A DNA stretch of 64,000 nucleotides from CAXMQZ01 sp963719055 (GTDB lineage Bacteria > Acidobacteriota > Thermoanaerobaculia > Multivoradales > JAHEKO01). The stretch is from NCBI GenBank assembly GCA_963719055.1, contig CAVRAU010000024.1, forward strand, positions 1 through 64,000. The letters are read 5' to 3'. Below the pieces are notes generated by a model. That model saw only the letters and a program-made list of their open reading frames with translations. It ran no database searches and was not told the DNA's origin. A program made the position numbers and the translations under genes. Positions 55,776 through 64,000 of this stretch are shown piece by piece. Positions within the stretch are counted from its first letter, which is position 1. Each line of letters begins with the position of its first letter.

Positions 55776-57393
55776 CTATTTGATTTGGCTCAATAGATCC
55801 TTGGCTTGTTGACGCATGCCAGCGTCGCTGGCCTCAGCGATGACCTTCTCCAGCAGAACTGCTGCTTCGTCGTACTTCTTCTCACGAGCCAGAGCCACTG
55901 CATACTGAAAGTCCAGCTGCAGCAAGGTCTGGCGGGCCGGAGCCAACTGTTCCTCCGATACTCCCCGTGCCTCAGCGGTTGCCACCAGATCGATGGCCTC
56001 CTGCCGTTTGCCTGCTCGCGCGTAGCCAAGCAAGAGATTGTAGGCCACATCTCCTCTGCCCGGCAGCATTTCGTAGGCCTTCTCCAACGTCGCCACCGCA
56101 TCCGCTGAGGGTTTGGCCTGCAGGTTGTAGGAGTAACCCAGCAGTGCCCAGCCTTCACCGTAGCTCGGCCGCAGCTCGACACTCTTCTTGAAGGCTGCGA
56201 CAGCCTGATCGAGACGGGTCTGCTGTTCAGGAGTCTGCGGACGCCTCTTGCCTAGCAAACCCAGCTCCACTTCACCGATGAAGACCTGCAACCGAAAAGA
56301 CTCCGGATACTCTTTCAGAGCCTGCAAGTAGTACCTCTCAGCCGTACTCAGGTCACCGGCAGCTTCGCTCACCAGGCCTAGTCCGGCGACAGCGGGGGCA
56401 AAATCGGGCGTCAGCTGAAGGGCAGCCTCGAAGTGTGCCTGGGCGTCGGCATGGCGCTGGGGATTGCTGTGGATGAGCAAATCTCCCAAATGAAACAGGC
56501 CGAAATCCGGGGTCAGGGGTGTCAGGCCCACCTCGCTGGGCACGTCTGCAGGCACAGGGATCTCCCGATGCGGCAAGGGCGTCTGCTGCAGGTAGGCTTC
56601 TACCGCGGTCTGCAGAGTCGCCACGTCGGTGCCCAACACCCGAGTGATCGATATCCCCGAGGTGGGATCCTCTTCCAGCTCGCCCACGAACCGTCTCGTA
56701 GCTTCGAATCGTTCCTCATCGTCCACCAGGAGGTAGTGCATCAGCGCCCACGAACCCTGGACGAAGGCGTTCATCTGACTGGGATCGGTGGGTAGCGAGT
56801 CGGTGGCCAGGACCTCCGAGACAGACATTCGTTCCCCACCCAGAACCCCCAGATTCGCCTCGTCTCCTCCGCCGATCGGGCAGAGCCACCTGCGCCATCG
56901 ACCCGTCGGCCTGGAAGGTGCTGAAGATCTCCGCCAATCCGTGTTTGAACCACAACGGCACCTGGGGGACGTTGTTGTTGACCACGTCATGCAGGTATTG
57001 CCGGTAGACCACGGGTAAGGTGTCACTAGGACGGCTACCCACGACGGCTGCAAAATTTGCGTGCTTGTGGGGGGCGAAGTATCCGGACTGCCCTCCAGGC
57101 AGCGCATAGGGCTCGAAGGACTCTCGATCCTTGAAAATGAAAATCAGAGTGTCCAGAGGCGAGTCGAATTCTGCCCGCGGGAAGATTTCCTCCAGCACGG
57201 CCTGCAGCCGTTCCAGATCCAGGCCGATCTCCTTTGTCGCGGAGTCATCCAAGTTACTGAAAACAATGAAGTTTTCAGTCTCCATCTCCTGCCAGCCGTC
57301 GCCGGTGGGAAGAGCCGAAATGACCGGCGTCGCCAGCAGAAAAGTGAAACCAAGCGAAATGACTCGTCTCATCGAAGACATACGGGGATCCAT
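55776..57393 (-). CDS. DUF1570-like pseudo-peptidase with TPR region
   Basis: A composite gene of about 539 residues with a frame break near 56880. Starts at 57393, 57381 or 57372 are possible. A signal peptide (LGFTFLLATPVISALPTGDG) follows. Residues about 30-230 resemble the DUF1570 gluzincin fold: ENFIVFSNLDDSATKEIGLD, YFAPHKHANFAAVVGS and VPLWFKHGLAEIFSTF. The expected HExxH is RQYLH and the usual WxNEGLAE is WFKHGLAE, so zinc ligands and the catalytic acid are lost. The C-terminal half (about 320-535) is a TPR array (FHLGDLLIHSNPQRHADAQA, LGLVSEAAGDLSTAERYYLQ, LLGYSYNLQAKPSADAVATL). It is probably a non-catalytic periplasmic scaffold. Confidence 0.75.
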
Positions 57394-57416
57394 TCTGTTT
57401 GAAGCGGCCGGAGGAA

Positions 57417-57443
57417 GGCGGGCACAGAGGCCCGCCACTACAG
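57417..57443. repeat. Dispersed GC palindrome, single copy
   Basis: GGCGGGCACAGAGGCCCGCC followed by ACTACAG lies between the kinase-PD40 gene and the DUF1570-TPR gene. Confidence 0.85.
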
Positions 57444-57463
57444 TCCGGGCGCGCCTTGTCAAC

Positions 57464-60143
57464 TCATTCCAATTCTGCCGTCCAGTTGACCACCAGGGTA
57501 ATGGGCTCGAAAGCACTATCGCCAACAGTGTTCATCAGGAATCGTTCGCCATCCGACGTGACGTCGTAGTCGAAACCTGCCAAAGGCATCCGAGGAGCAT
57601 CGAAGAGCTCCTCGACCTCCCCAACCTTGAATCCCGAGCCAGATGGGTCGACGTCGACCACCATCATCTTGGCGGTGGGGGTGAGAAAGAAGAGCTCGCG
57701 ACCATCCGCTCTCCACCGTGGTTGTGCTCCGCCCTCCGCGGAGACCTGCCACTTGCGCCCCGGTTCTGGAAAGGAGGTCACATATACCTCGAACTGCCCC
57801 GACTCATCCGATCCGTACGCGAACCATCGCCCATCAGGAGAGATCTGGGCTGCCCCCTCGTTGAACTCGCTCACCACCAGGTCGATGGGCTCCCCATCCC
57901 CCTCCAAAGACAACAATCTGAGATCCGACTCGGCGGTTCCGGCACCTGATCCTCGCCAGTAAGCCAAATAGCGACCATCGGGCGAGACACTCATGGGAAT
58001 CTGTACCACGTCGCTCACCAGCACTTCCCGGTCTGTCTCGGCGCCGTCGACATTCTTGGCAAAGATGTCAAAGTCGGCCACTCGCGAAGAAGCCCAGAAG
58101 AGCTGTTGTCCATCCGGGGCCCAGACGGCTGTCACATCCTCGGAGGGGTCAAAGGTGAATCGACTGCGGACACCTCGTTCCAGATCGTAGATCCAGATGT
58201 CCCCGGCACCAGTCTCGCTGTCGGCAATGGTGACCGCAGCCCTGGTCTGATCAGGCGAGATCTGTGGACCCGTATGAAACGCCGGGTCACCCAGGGTCTT
58301 GAGTCGGGCACCCTCCCGACTGAACCAGGCCAACTCGGTCATCAAGTCACCGCCACCGATTTGATAGGCAAGCAACCCCTGCTGCGACACCGAATAGGCT
58401 GCGATGGCTGCCCCTGACATTGCGACGACACCCTCGACGAGGGTCCGTGGCTCGCCCGTGAACTCCAGGCGATCGGGGTCGAATGGCTGCGCCAGGAGTG
58501 CGTCGCCGCGAGCGAAGAGCAGATGGCCAGAAGCGAACTCGGCCTGGGAGGAGGCATGGGTCAGGCGACGAGGCTCCCCACCGTCGAGCGAGGCGATCCA
58601 GACTCCGCTTCCCTCCACCGCTGTTCCCATCGCTCCGACGCGAGTGAAGTAGATGAAGTTTCGACCATCTGGAAGAAACCGCGGATGTCGGTGGCTATTC
58701 TCCTCTCGGGACACGCTGAGCTCGGTGACCGGGATCGGCTCTCCCCCGTCATCCGAGATCCTGTGGATGGGGCTGTTGTGCGCGGGCGCGAACAAGATGG
58801 TCCCGTCATCACCCCACGTCCCACCCTTCGGATTCTCGGCCTCCCCAATGGTGATGGAAGGCCCGCCCGAAGCCAGAACCTTCTTGATTTTGCCCTCGGC
58901 AAAGTACCCAACCGACCGACTATCGGGCGACCAGAACGGATAGGAAGTGCCCTCGCTGCCCTCGATCTCCCGGGAAGCCGTCTCATCGAGAGTCCGAACC
59001 CATAGTGTGGTGTTGCCGTCGATCCCTACGGCCGCCCAGGCCAGGTTTCGTCCGTCAGGCGATACAACGACAGGACCAGGTGAGCTGGGACTGAGGCTGA
59101 ACACAGAATTGGTGGCGGGAGCGATCTCCGCTCGCAGAACCTGGGGCTCCGGAGTCGTATCTCGCAGCAACATAGCCACGGCCGCCAGCGCAATGACGGC
59201 GCTGATTGCCGCTACTCCCCATGCCAGCTTCTCCCGGGACTTCCGTCGCGTGGCCACGGGAACCGGCACGCCAGCCTGTGAGCCAGCATCGCGGATCCAC
59301 TCGAGCTGCAGCATGACGTCATGGGCGTTCTGGAACCGATCGTCGGGATCCTTCGCCAGGCAGGTGCGAATGATCCGGTCGAGAGCCGGCGGCGCCATCG
59401 GCTGGACCTGCCCGAGCGGTACCGGCTCTCGGTCGAGCACCGCAGCGATCAGGCTCGCCTGCGTCTTGCCTTCGAAGGCCCTCTTGCCTGTGGCCATCTC
59501 GTAGAGCACCGCACCAAAGGCGAAGAGATCGCTGCGAGCGTCGGCTTCCTCGCCTTCGAGCTGCTCCGGGGCCATGTACTGGAAGGTGCCCGACCAGCAT
59601 GCCCTTCTCGGTCAGAGGGACTCATCGTGGGCGATGGGTCAGACGCCGCTGGGTCGGAGCCAAGGCCGGTGCGCCTTGGCCAGGCCGAAGTCCAGCAGCT
59701 TCGCTCCCGCCTTGGTGAGCATGATGTTGCCGGGCTTCAGATCCCGGTGGACCAGCCCCTGGCGGTGGGCCTTGTCCAGGGCGTCGGCGATGGCGGTGCC
59801 CACGGTCAGAAGCTCATCCATTTCCAGCGGACCGCGCTCCAAGCGCTCTGCGAGGGTCTCGCCTTCCAGGTGCTCCATGACCAGAAAGTCGAGTCCATCC
59901 TCGGATCCGATGTCGTACAGGGTGCAGATGTTGGGGTGCTGCAGGCTGGAGATCGCCTTGGCCTCGCGCTCGAGACGCTGCTTGAGCTCCGGGCTTTCGG
60001 AGAGATGCTGCGGCAGGACCTTGATCGCTACGGTGCGATCCAACCGGGTGTCCTGGGCACGGTAGACCTCACCCATCCCTCCTGCACCCAGAGGTTCCAG
60101 TGATCTCGAACGGCCCGAGACGTGTCCCAGATTCCAATCCCAT
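57464..60143 (-). CDS. Ser/Thr kinase with PD40 propeller
   Basis: A composite gene of about 893 residues with breaks near 60100 and 59610. The start at 60143 (MGLESGTRLGPFEITGP) leads into LGAGGMGEVYRAQDTRLDRT VAIKVLP. VHRDLKPGNIMLTKAGAKLL DFGLAKAH gives the catalytic and metal residues. After the second break, FQYMAPEQLEGEEADARSDL restores the activation segment end. A transmembrane helix (LAWGVAAISAVIALAAVAML) lies near residue 305. The rest is a PD40/TolB-like propeller with repeated VVSPDGRNLAWAAV, WSPDSRSVGYFAEG, SVSPDGRYLAYWRG and QISPDGRWFAYGSD. This is a common acidobacterial receptor kinase plan. The ligand is unknown. Confidence 0.9.
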
Positions 60144-60356
60144 AAATGTGGGAGGGATTGTAGCGCATGACGGCCGGATTGTAGGGGAGGGCCTCTGCGC
60201 CCTCCCGTGGGCCGGCACAGAGGCACGGCCCCTACCAGGAATCCCACGGCCGGCAAGAGGCACGGCCCCTACCAGGAATCCTACGGCCGGCACAGAGGCA
60301 CGGCCCCTACCAGGAATCCTACGGCCAACACAGACGCCTCCCCAACAATCCAGTGA
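60144..60356. repeat. Repeat-filled intergenic region
   Basis: A palindrome of the AGGGGAGGG/CCCTCCC type (60183-60206) is followed by three tandem units at 60211-60325. Each reads GGCCGGCACAGAGGCACGGC then CCCTACCAGGAATCC, with a 39-40 base period. The core is the same family but with an extra A (GGCACGGCC). No gene is seen. Confidence 0.85.
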
Positions 60357-61283
60357 TCAGTCCGTAGCCATCGGGCGAACGGGGATCGGCACGTTGCAAA
60401 GCGAGATATGTCCTGTCGGATTGGCGAACCAGGATTCGTGACGGTTGCGGCGAGATTCCACCAGGGCTTCGAAGGTCGGAGTGTCGGTGCGCAGGATTTC
60501 CAGATGGGCACGCTCTGCCTCCGGCAGGTCACTGCCCAGCCGGATCGATTGGATGGGCACGAACTGTTGCGGGTCTTCGTAGAAACCTAGTCCACCTGTG
60601 CCCCGGGGCAAGGTCGACAAGACCTCCATGCCTTGCACGACACGGCCAGCCAAGGTCACGTTGAGATCGAGATGGCGCGGCGAGTGACCGATGACCACAT
60701 AGAGCTCGGCACCACTGCCCGAGTCGGGACTCTCCGCACGTCCAGCGCCCAACATGCCGTAGCAGTGGGTCAGCCACATGCGGCCGCTCATCTCATCGAC
60801 TGCCACCGGTAGACTCGCGGCAAAGCCCACCTGCGGGGCGTAAACGTCTCCATCCGGGAGAATCGTCACCGGCAAATCGTCGCCGATGGGCCGATCGAAC
60901 TCGGCCGGGAGAGCCCGCTTGCCCTTCTTCATAGGTCGCTGATCCGCCTCTTCCTCTGCGGGATCTCCCCACTGCACCACATAGTTCTCCTGCGACCGCA
61001 CGATCACCAAGCCGTCAAAGTACCCCTCCTGAACCAGGGCCTTGATGTTGGCCACGTGCCGAGGAGCGAACTCGGGCGCCAGCCGGATGATCACCCGGCC
61101 TCCCGGCAGATCCATATTCAAGCTGTTCGATTGATCCAGCGGCATCCAATCAGAGGGTTGGGAAGCCTCCAGCACCGAACCCATCGTGGGTGGCAATGCG
61201 GGTTGTGCTTCTTCGGCAGAGACAGGAGTCATGGACAACAACATGAGGGCTGCGGCGACAAGAAGAGATCGGGGGAGCTTCAT
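60357..61283 (-). CDS. Periplasmic cyclophilin-type peptidylprolyl isomerase
   Basis: The protein has 308 residues from 61283 (MKLPRSLLVAAALMLLSMTP VSAEE, a signal peptide). The cyclophilin domain contains RVIIRLAPEFAPRHVANIKA, LVQEGYFDGLVIVRSQENYV VQWGDP, RMWLTHCYGMLGAGRAESPD and AELYVVIGHSPRHLDLNVTL. The active-site Arg of classic cyclophilins would align with the R in FDGLVIVR. It assists folding of exported proteins. The gene immediately follows the cysteine-desulfurase-like gene on the same strand (10 bases), so the two may be co-transcribed. Confidence 0.88.
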   Translation of the reverse strand: MKLPRSLLVAAALMLLSMTPVSAEEAQPALPPTMGSVLEASQPSDWMPLDQSNSLNMDLPGGRVIIRLAPEFAPRHVANIKALVQEGYFDGLVIVRSQENYVVQWGDPAEEEADQRPMKKGKRALPAEFDRPIGDDLPVTILPDGDVYAPQVGFAASLPVAVDEMSGRMWLTHCYGMLGAGRAESPDSGSGAELYVVIGHSPRHLDLNVTLAGRVVQGMEVLSTLPRGTGGLGFYEDPQQFVPIQSIRLGSDLPEAERAHLEILRTDTPTFEALVESRRNRHESWFANPTGHISLCNVPIPVRPMATD

Positions 61284-61293
61284 GATTACGAGT

Positions 61294-62529
61294 CTACCCG
61301 AGGGCATCCTGCAGAACTCCGATCAATTGATCGATCTCTTCCAGGGTGTTGTAGTGAACCAAGCTGATGCGGACCACACCGTCGTCGGGATCGAGACCGG
61401 CGGCTTCGCACAGCCGGTAGGCGTACATGTGCCCGTGACGAATCGCCACTCCGGAGCGGTCAACGTGCTCGGTGATCTCGCTGGAGCTCTTGCTCGTGTG
61501 AACGAAGCTGACGGTCCCAACCCGATCTGTCCCATCGTGACCCGGACCCAGGATGCGGACGTCGGAGCGGGAATCCAGATATCCGATGAGCTCGGCGATC
61601 AATGGCTGCTCGCAGGCGGTCATGACCTCGAACGCCTGCTCGACCTCGGCTCGACTCAGCTCGGTCTCGGGGCCCACTTCGACGACCACCTTGAGATAGT
61701 CGGCAAGCCCCAGGATGCCGGCGCAGCCCTCATGACTGACCCCGCCGAGCTCGAACTGGTAGGGCACGTCGTCGATGAAGAAGTGATTGGGACCGGTCAG
61801 CTCGGCCACCGCGGCCGCACTGCCCCACATTGCCCCCATATGCGGGCCGTAGACCTTGTAGGTCGAATAGGCGTACCAATCCACACCCCACCCGGCGACG
61901 TCCATCGCTCGATGAGGTGAGAAGGCCACGCCATCCGCGACCACCTTGGCGCCTACCTGGTGGGCAAGTCCTGTAATGGCGCCGATGTCGACGATCTCAC
62001 CGAGCAGATTCGAGACATGGGGAAAGGCGACGATGGCGGTGCGCTCGTTCAAGATCTCGTCCAGCTGCTCGAGCGGGCAAGTCAAGGTTTCAGGGTCCAT
62101 TTTCCACCAGCGGATCTTCATCCCTAGGCGCTCCATCCTCACCCAGGGACCCACGTTGGCTTCATGGCCGGTTTGGGCCACGATGATCTCACTCCCGGGT
62201 TCGAGGACCCGTGAGTAGCTGTCGGCCAGCATCTGCAGGAGCGCCGAGGTCGAGGGTCCCAGAATCACCTCACCTTCGTGTCCCCCCATGAGGAGACGGA
62301 CGAAGTCGTGGGCCTCCTGCACCACGGCAGTGGCTCGTTTGGAGAGCTCGTAGCCCGCTCCCAGTTGGACGTAGCTTTCCAGCATGTAGTCCCGGATTCG
62401 GTTCGCTACCGCGGCCGGAACCTGCGAGCCGCCAGCGTTTTCGAGGAATATCGTGTTGCCCTGCAAGGCCGGGAACTGGCTTCGCAGGCGGTTGCGCAAA
62501 GCGGTGTCGACGGTCATCGTCACAGTCAT
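61294..62529 (-). CDS. Cysteine desulfurase-like PLP enzyme
   Basis: The protein has 411 residues; ATG codons at 62529 and 62517 are both possible starts. It is an aminotransferase class V protein: IFLENAGGSQVPAAVANRIR, LGPSTSALLQMLADSY, QTGHEANVGPWVRME and FPHVSNLLGEIVDIGAITGL. DGVAFSPHRAMDV carries the PLP-ring Asp. STYKVYGPHMGAMWG contains the Schiff-base Lys. The C-terminus GVAIRHGHMYAYRLCEAAGL closes the domain. It fits the SufS-like TIGR01976 subgroup, whose physiological substrate is not settled. The catalytic Cys loop of true desulfurases is not evident. Confidence 0.88.
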   Translation of the reverse strand: MTVTMTVDTALRNRLRSQFPALQGNTIFLENAGGSQVPAAVANRIRDYMLESYVQLGAGYELSKRATAVVQEAHDFVRLLMGGHEGEVILGPSTSALLQMLADSYSRVLEPGSEIIVAQTGHEANVGPWVRMERLGMKIRWWKMDPETLTCPLEQLDEILNERTAIVAFPHVSNLLGEIVDIGAITGLAHQVGAKVVADGVAFSPHRAMDVAGWGVDWYAYSTYKVYGPHMGAMWGSAAAVAELTGPNHFFIDDVPYQFELGGVSHEGCAGILGLADYLKVVVEVGPETELSRAEVEQAFEVMTACEQPLIAELIGYLDSRSDVRILGPGHDGTDRVGTVSFVHTSKSSSEITEHVDRSGVAIRHGHMYAYRLCEAAGLDPDDGVVRISLVHYNTLEEIDQLIGVLQDALG

Positions 62530-62558
62530 CTCCCTCCCTGCAGTATCCTTTCACCAAT

Positions 62559-63721
62559 ATGCGCCGACGCACCACAGCTCTCGTCGTTCTGGCAGCCTTC
62601 GCTCTGGTGGTCGCGGTCTCGGCCGCCGGTCTCTCCCCCACCACAACCGGCGACGTGGGCAGTCCCGAGCATCTGACGAAGATGGTCCTTTACGCCGCCG
62701 TGGCGTTGGTCTTTTCGTTCTTGTGCTCCGTGGCCGAGGCGGTATTGCTCAGCATCTCGCCCTCTTTGTCGCCCACCTCGAGCAGCAGGGCGAACCGCTC
62801 GCCAAGCGCCTGAAGAAGCTCAAGAGAAACATCGATCGATCGCTGGCCGCCATCCTGACGTTGAACACCATCGCCCATACTCTGGGTGCCGGAGGAGCGG
62901 GCGCCGAGGCGGCCGCCTACTTCGGAGACCGATACGTCGGCGTTGCCATGGCGGTCTTGACGCTCCTGATTCTGTTCCTTTCGGAGATCGTTCCCAAGAC
63001 GCTGGGAGCGCTCTACTGGCGCCAGCTGGCCGGACCGACCGCGACGTTCGTTCAACTCCTCATCTGGATCCTCTACCCGTTCATCTGGATCTCGGAGCTG
63101 CTGACCCAGCTCATCACCCGCGGCAAGAGTGTGCATACCTTCAGCCGGGACGAGTTCACGGCGCTCGCCGATGTAGGTGTCGAGAGGGGTCAGATCGACG
63201 TCGACGAGTCGAGAATTCTCAAAAACCTCTTCAAGCTGCCGGATCTGCATGCCGAAGATGTCATGACACCCCGGACAGTCGTCTTCGCGCTGCAACGGGA
63301 CATGACTCTGGACCAGGTCATGGAAGAGCACCCGGAGATCCCGTTCTCGAGAGTTCCCATCTACGGTGAGAACCGCGATGATGTGTCAGGCTTCGTTCTC
63401 AAGACCGACATCCTGGTGCAGAAACTGCAAGGCCACGGCCACAAGAAATTGGCCGAGCTCAGTCGAGATATCCTTGCGGTCCCGGAGAGCGCCTCTCTCG
63501 AGCTGGTCTCCGAACAGCTCCTCGAGCACAAGCTCCACCTGCTGCTGGTGCTCGACGAGTACGGCGGTCTGGCCGGCGTCGTCTCCCTCGAAGACGTCGT
63601 CGAGACTCTCATCGGCATCGAGATCGTCGACGAAGCCGACCAGATCGATGACCTCCGCCGCCTCGCCCGCCAAAAGTGGCAGGAGCGCATGCAGCGCCTC
63701 GGCATCGACCCCAACATGTAG
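62559..63721 (+). CDS. CNNM/CorC-type transporter (DUF21 plus CBS)
   Basis: A composite gene of about 387 residues with a break near 62765. The DUF21 membrane domain has helices such as TKMVLYAAVALVFSFLCSVA EAVLLSI, then GVAMAVLTLLILFLSEIVPK TLGA and FVQLLIWILYPFIWISELLT. SEIVPKT is the family hallmark. Two CBS domains follow: VEDVMTPRT-like DLHAEDVMTPRTVVFALQRD and LHLLLVLDEYGGLAGVVSLE DVVETLIG. Members export magnesium or sodium-linked divalent cations or were named hemolysin C-like. The last codon and TAG stop lie inside a repeated 16-bp segment. Confidence 0.88.
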
Positions 63722-63876
63722 TGGCGGCCGTCCTTGGGCGTCGACGCTGTCTCGCAACATGTAGTGGCGGGCCTCTGCTCCCGAGTTTTGCCGGCCGCTT
63801 CAATCGGTAGGCCCATGCCGAGAAGGCCGGCTCTGACACCGGCCACCATAGGGGAGGGGGTCAAACCTCTCCCCTA
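63712..63876. repeat. Dispersed repeats at the CNNM gene end
   Basis: CAACATGTAGTGGCGG occurs twice (63712-63727, 63755-63770). The first copy supplies the TAG of the CNNM gene. A GGCCGGCTCTGACACCGGCC palindrome (63825-63844) and an AGGGGAGGG...CCTCTCCCCT hairpin (63849-63875) follow. The CTA of the hairpin's CCCCTAC end (63874-63876) is the TAG of the opposing propeller gene. Confidence 0.75.
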
Positions 63877-64000
63877 CTTCCCTATGGCGATCAGCTTCGA
63901 AGGCGTCCTGAAGAAGAGCGCTCCTTCTGAGACGGCGGGAGTGGCCATCAGGGGCTCGCCGAATTCGTGCACGGCGATCTCTGCGTACTCGGGACCAGCC
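63874..64000 (-). CDS. PQQ-like propeller protein, 3' end only
   Basis: The gene runs off the right edge. The visible C-terminus reads AGPEYAEIAVHEFGEPLMAT PAVSEGALFFRTPSKLIAIG ending in K and TAG. The pattern, a last blade of ATPAVSEGALFFRTPSKLIA, matches the C-terminus of PQQ-binding-like outer-propeller proteins. Only 41 residues are visible, so domain content is otherwise unknown. Confidence 0.7.
   Translation of the reverse strand, partial: AGPEYAEIAVHEFGEPLMATPAVSEGALFFRTPSKLIAIGK

Noticed and set aside
1..64000. Prophage or integrated element as origin of the S74 locus
   Set aside because: No integrase, capsid, terminase or portal gene, no attachment-site duplication and no tRNA was seen in the window.

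Overview
The window is high-GC bacterial chromosome. Its gene content fits a free-living heterotroph of the phylum Acidobacteriota, and the Thermoanaerobaculia-like lineages seem most likely. This placement is inferred from content: a VWFA-related protein of the acidobacterial type, CRTAC1/ASPIC proteins, Ser/Thr kinases fused to TPR or PD40 propellers, PQQ-like propellers, an S46 dipeptidyl peptidase, and C-terminal GFESGD tags. I see no rRNA, tRNA, prophage, transposase or CRISPR array. Most genes sit in monocistrons or short operons on both strands.

Layout. 0-7 kb: a GC-rich tandem repeat, a DUF1326 protein, a broken carboxymuconolactone-decarboxylase-like gene, DUF1697, a secreted protein with an IPTL-like anchor, and a ~1,400-residue multi-module surface protein. 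7-13 kb: a translationally coupled CRTAC1/TPR pair, then a secreted two-gene tail-fibre-like locus (S74 chaperone). 13-19 kb: an XRE regulator under a palindromic and probably leaderless promoter with two unknown partners, DUF2157/GDYXXLXY, an AIM24-like protein, and a PadR/RDD pair. 19-29 kb: a cupredoxin, an S46 peptidase, a SprT-like protein, rpoD, an unusual six-repeat secreted protein, an ICMT-like methyltransferase, a PQQ-like propeller, a fasciclin protein with a near-consensus promoter, and a CehA/McbA hydrolase. 29-40 kb: a signalling-rich block with FHA-GAF-SpoIIE phosphatase, DUF4388, PilZ, DUF2959, saccharopine dehydrogenase-like, an ECF sigma/anti-sigma unit, a kinase-TPR protein and YajQ. 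40-64 kb: a 41-bp tandem array, a beta-lactamase-family hydrolase, an alkaline-phosphatase-superfamily lipoprotein, a VWFA-related protein, a NagX-like acyltransferase, a PQQ-propeller/esterase-like fusion, a second propeller, a sulfotransferase, an alpha/beta hydrolase, a degenerate DUF1570-TPR protein, a kinase-PD40 protein, a cyclophilin, a cysteine-desulfurase-like protein and a CNNM/CorC transporter.

Two features cut across the window. First, about forty single-base frame breaks split otherwise well-conserved genes, often at G or C runs. This is best read as assembly indel error, so I give those genes as composite spans. Second, a short palindromic repeat family (GGCCGGcacagagGCCGGCC plus CTACA) recurs between genes, singly and in local tandem arrays. 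In several places its CTAC end forms the TAG stop codon of the neighbouring gene.

The best candidates for something undescribed are this stop-codon-forming repeat family, the secreted six-repeat protein at 23.9 kb, the XRE cassette with its predicted leaderless autoregulated promoter, the shared GFESGD C-terminal tag, and the propeller-esterase fusion that lacks its serine nucleophile.
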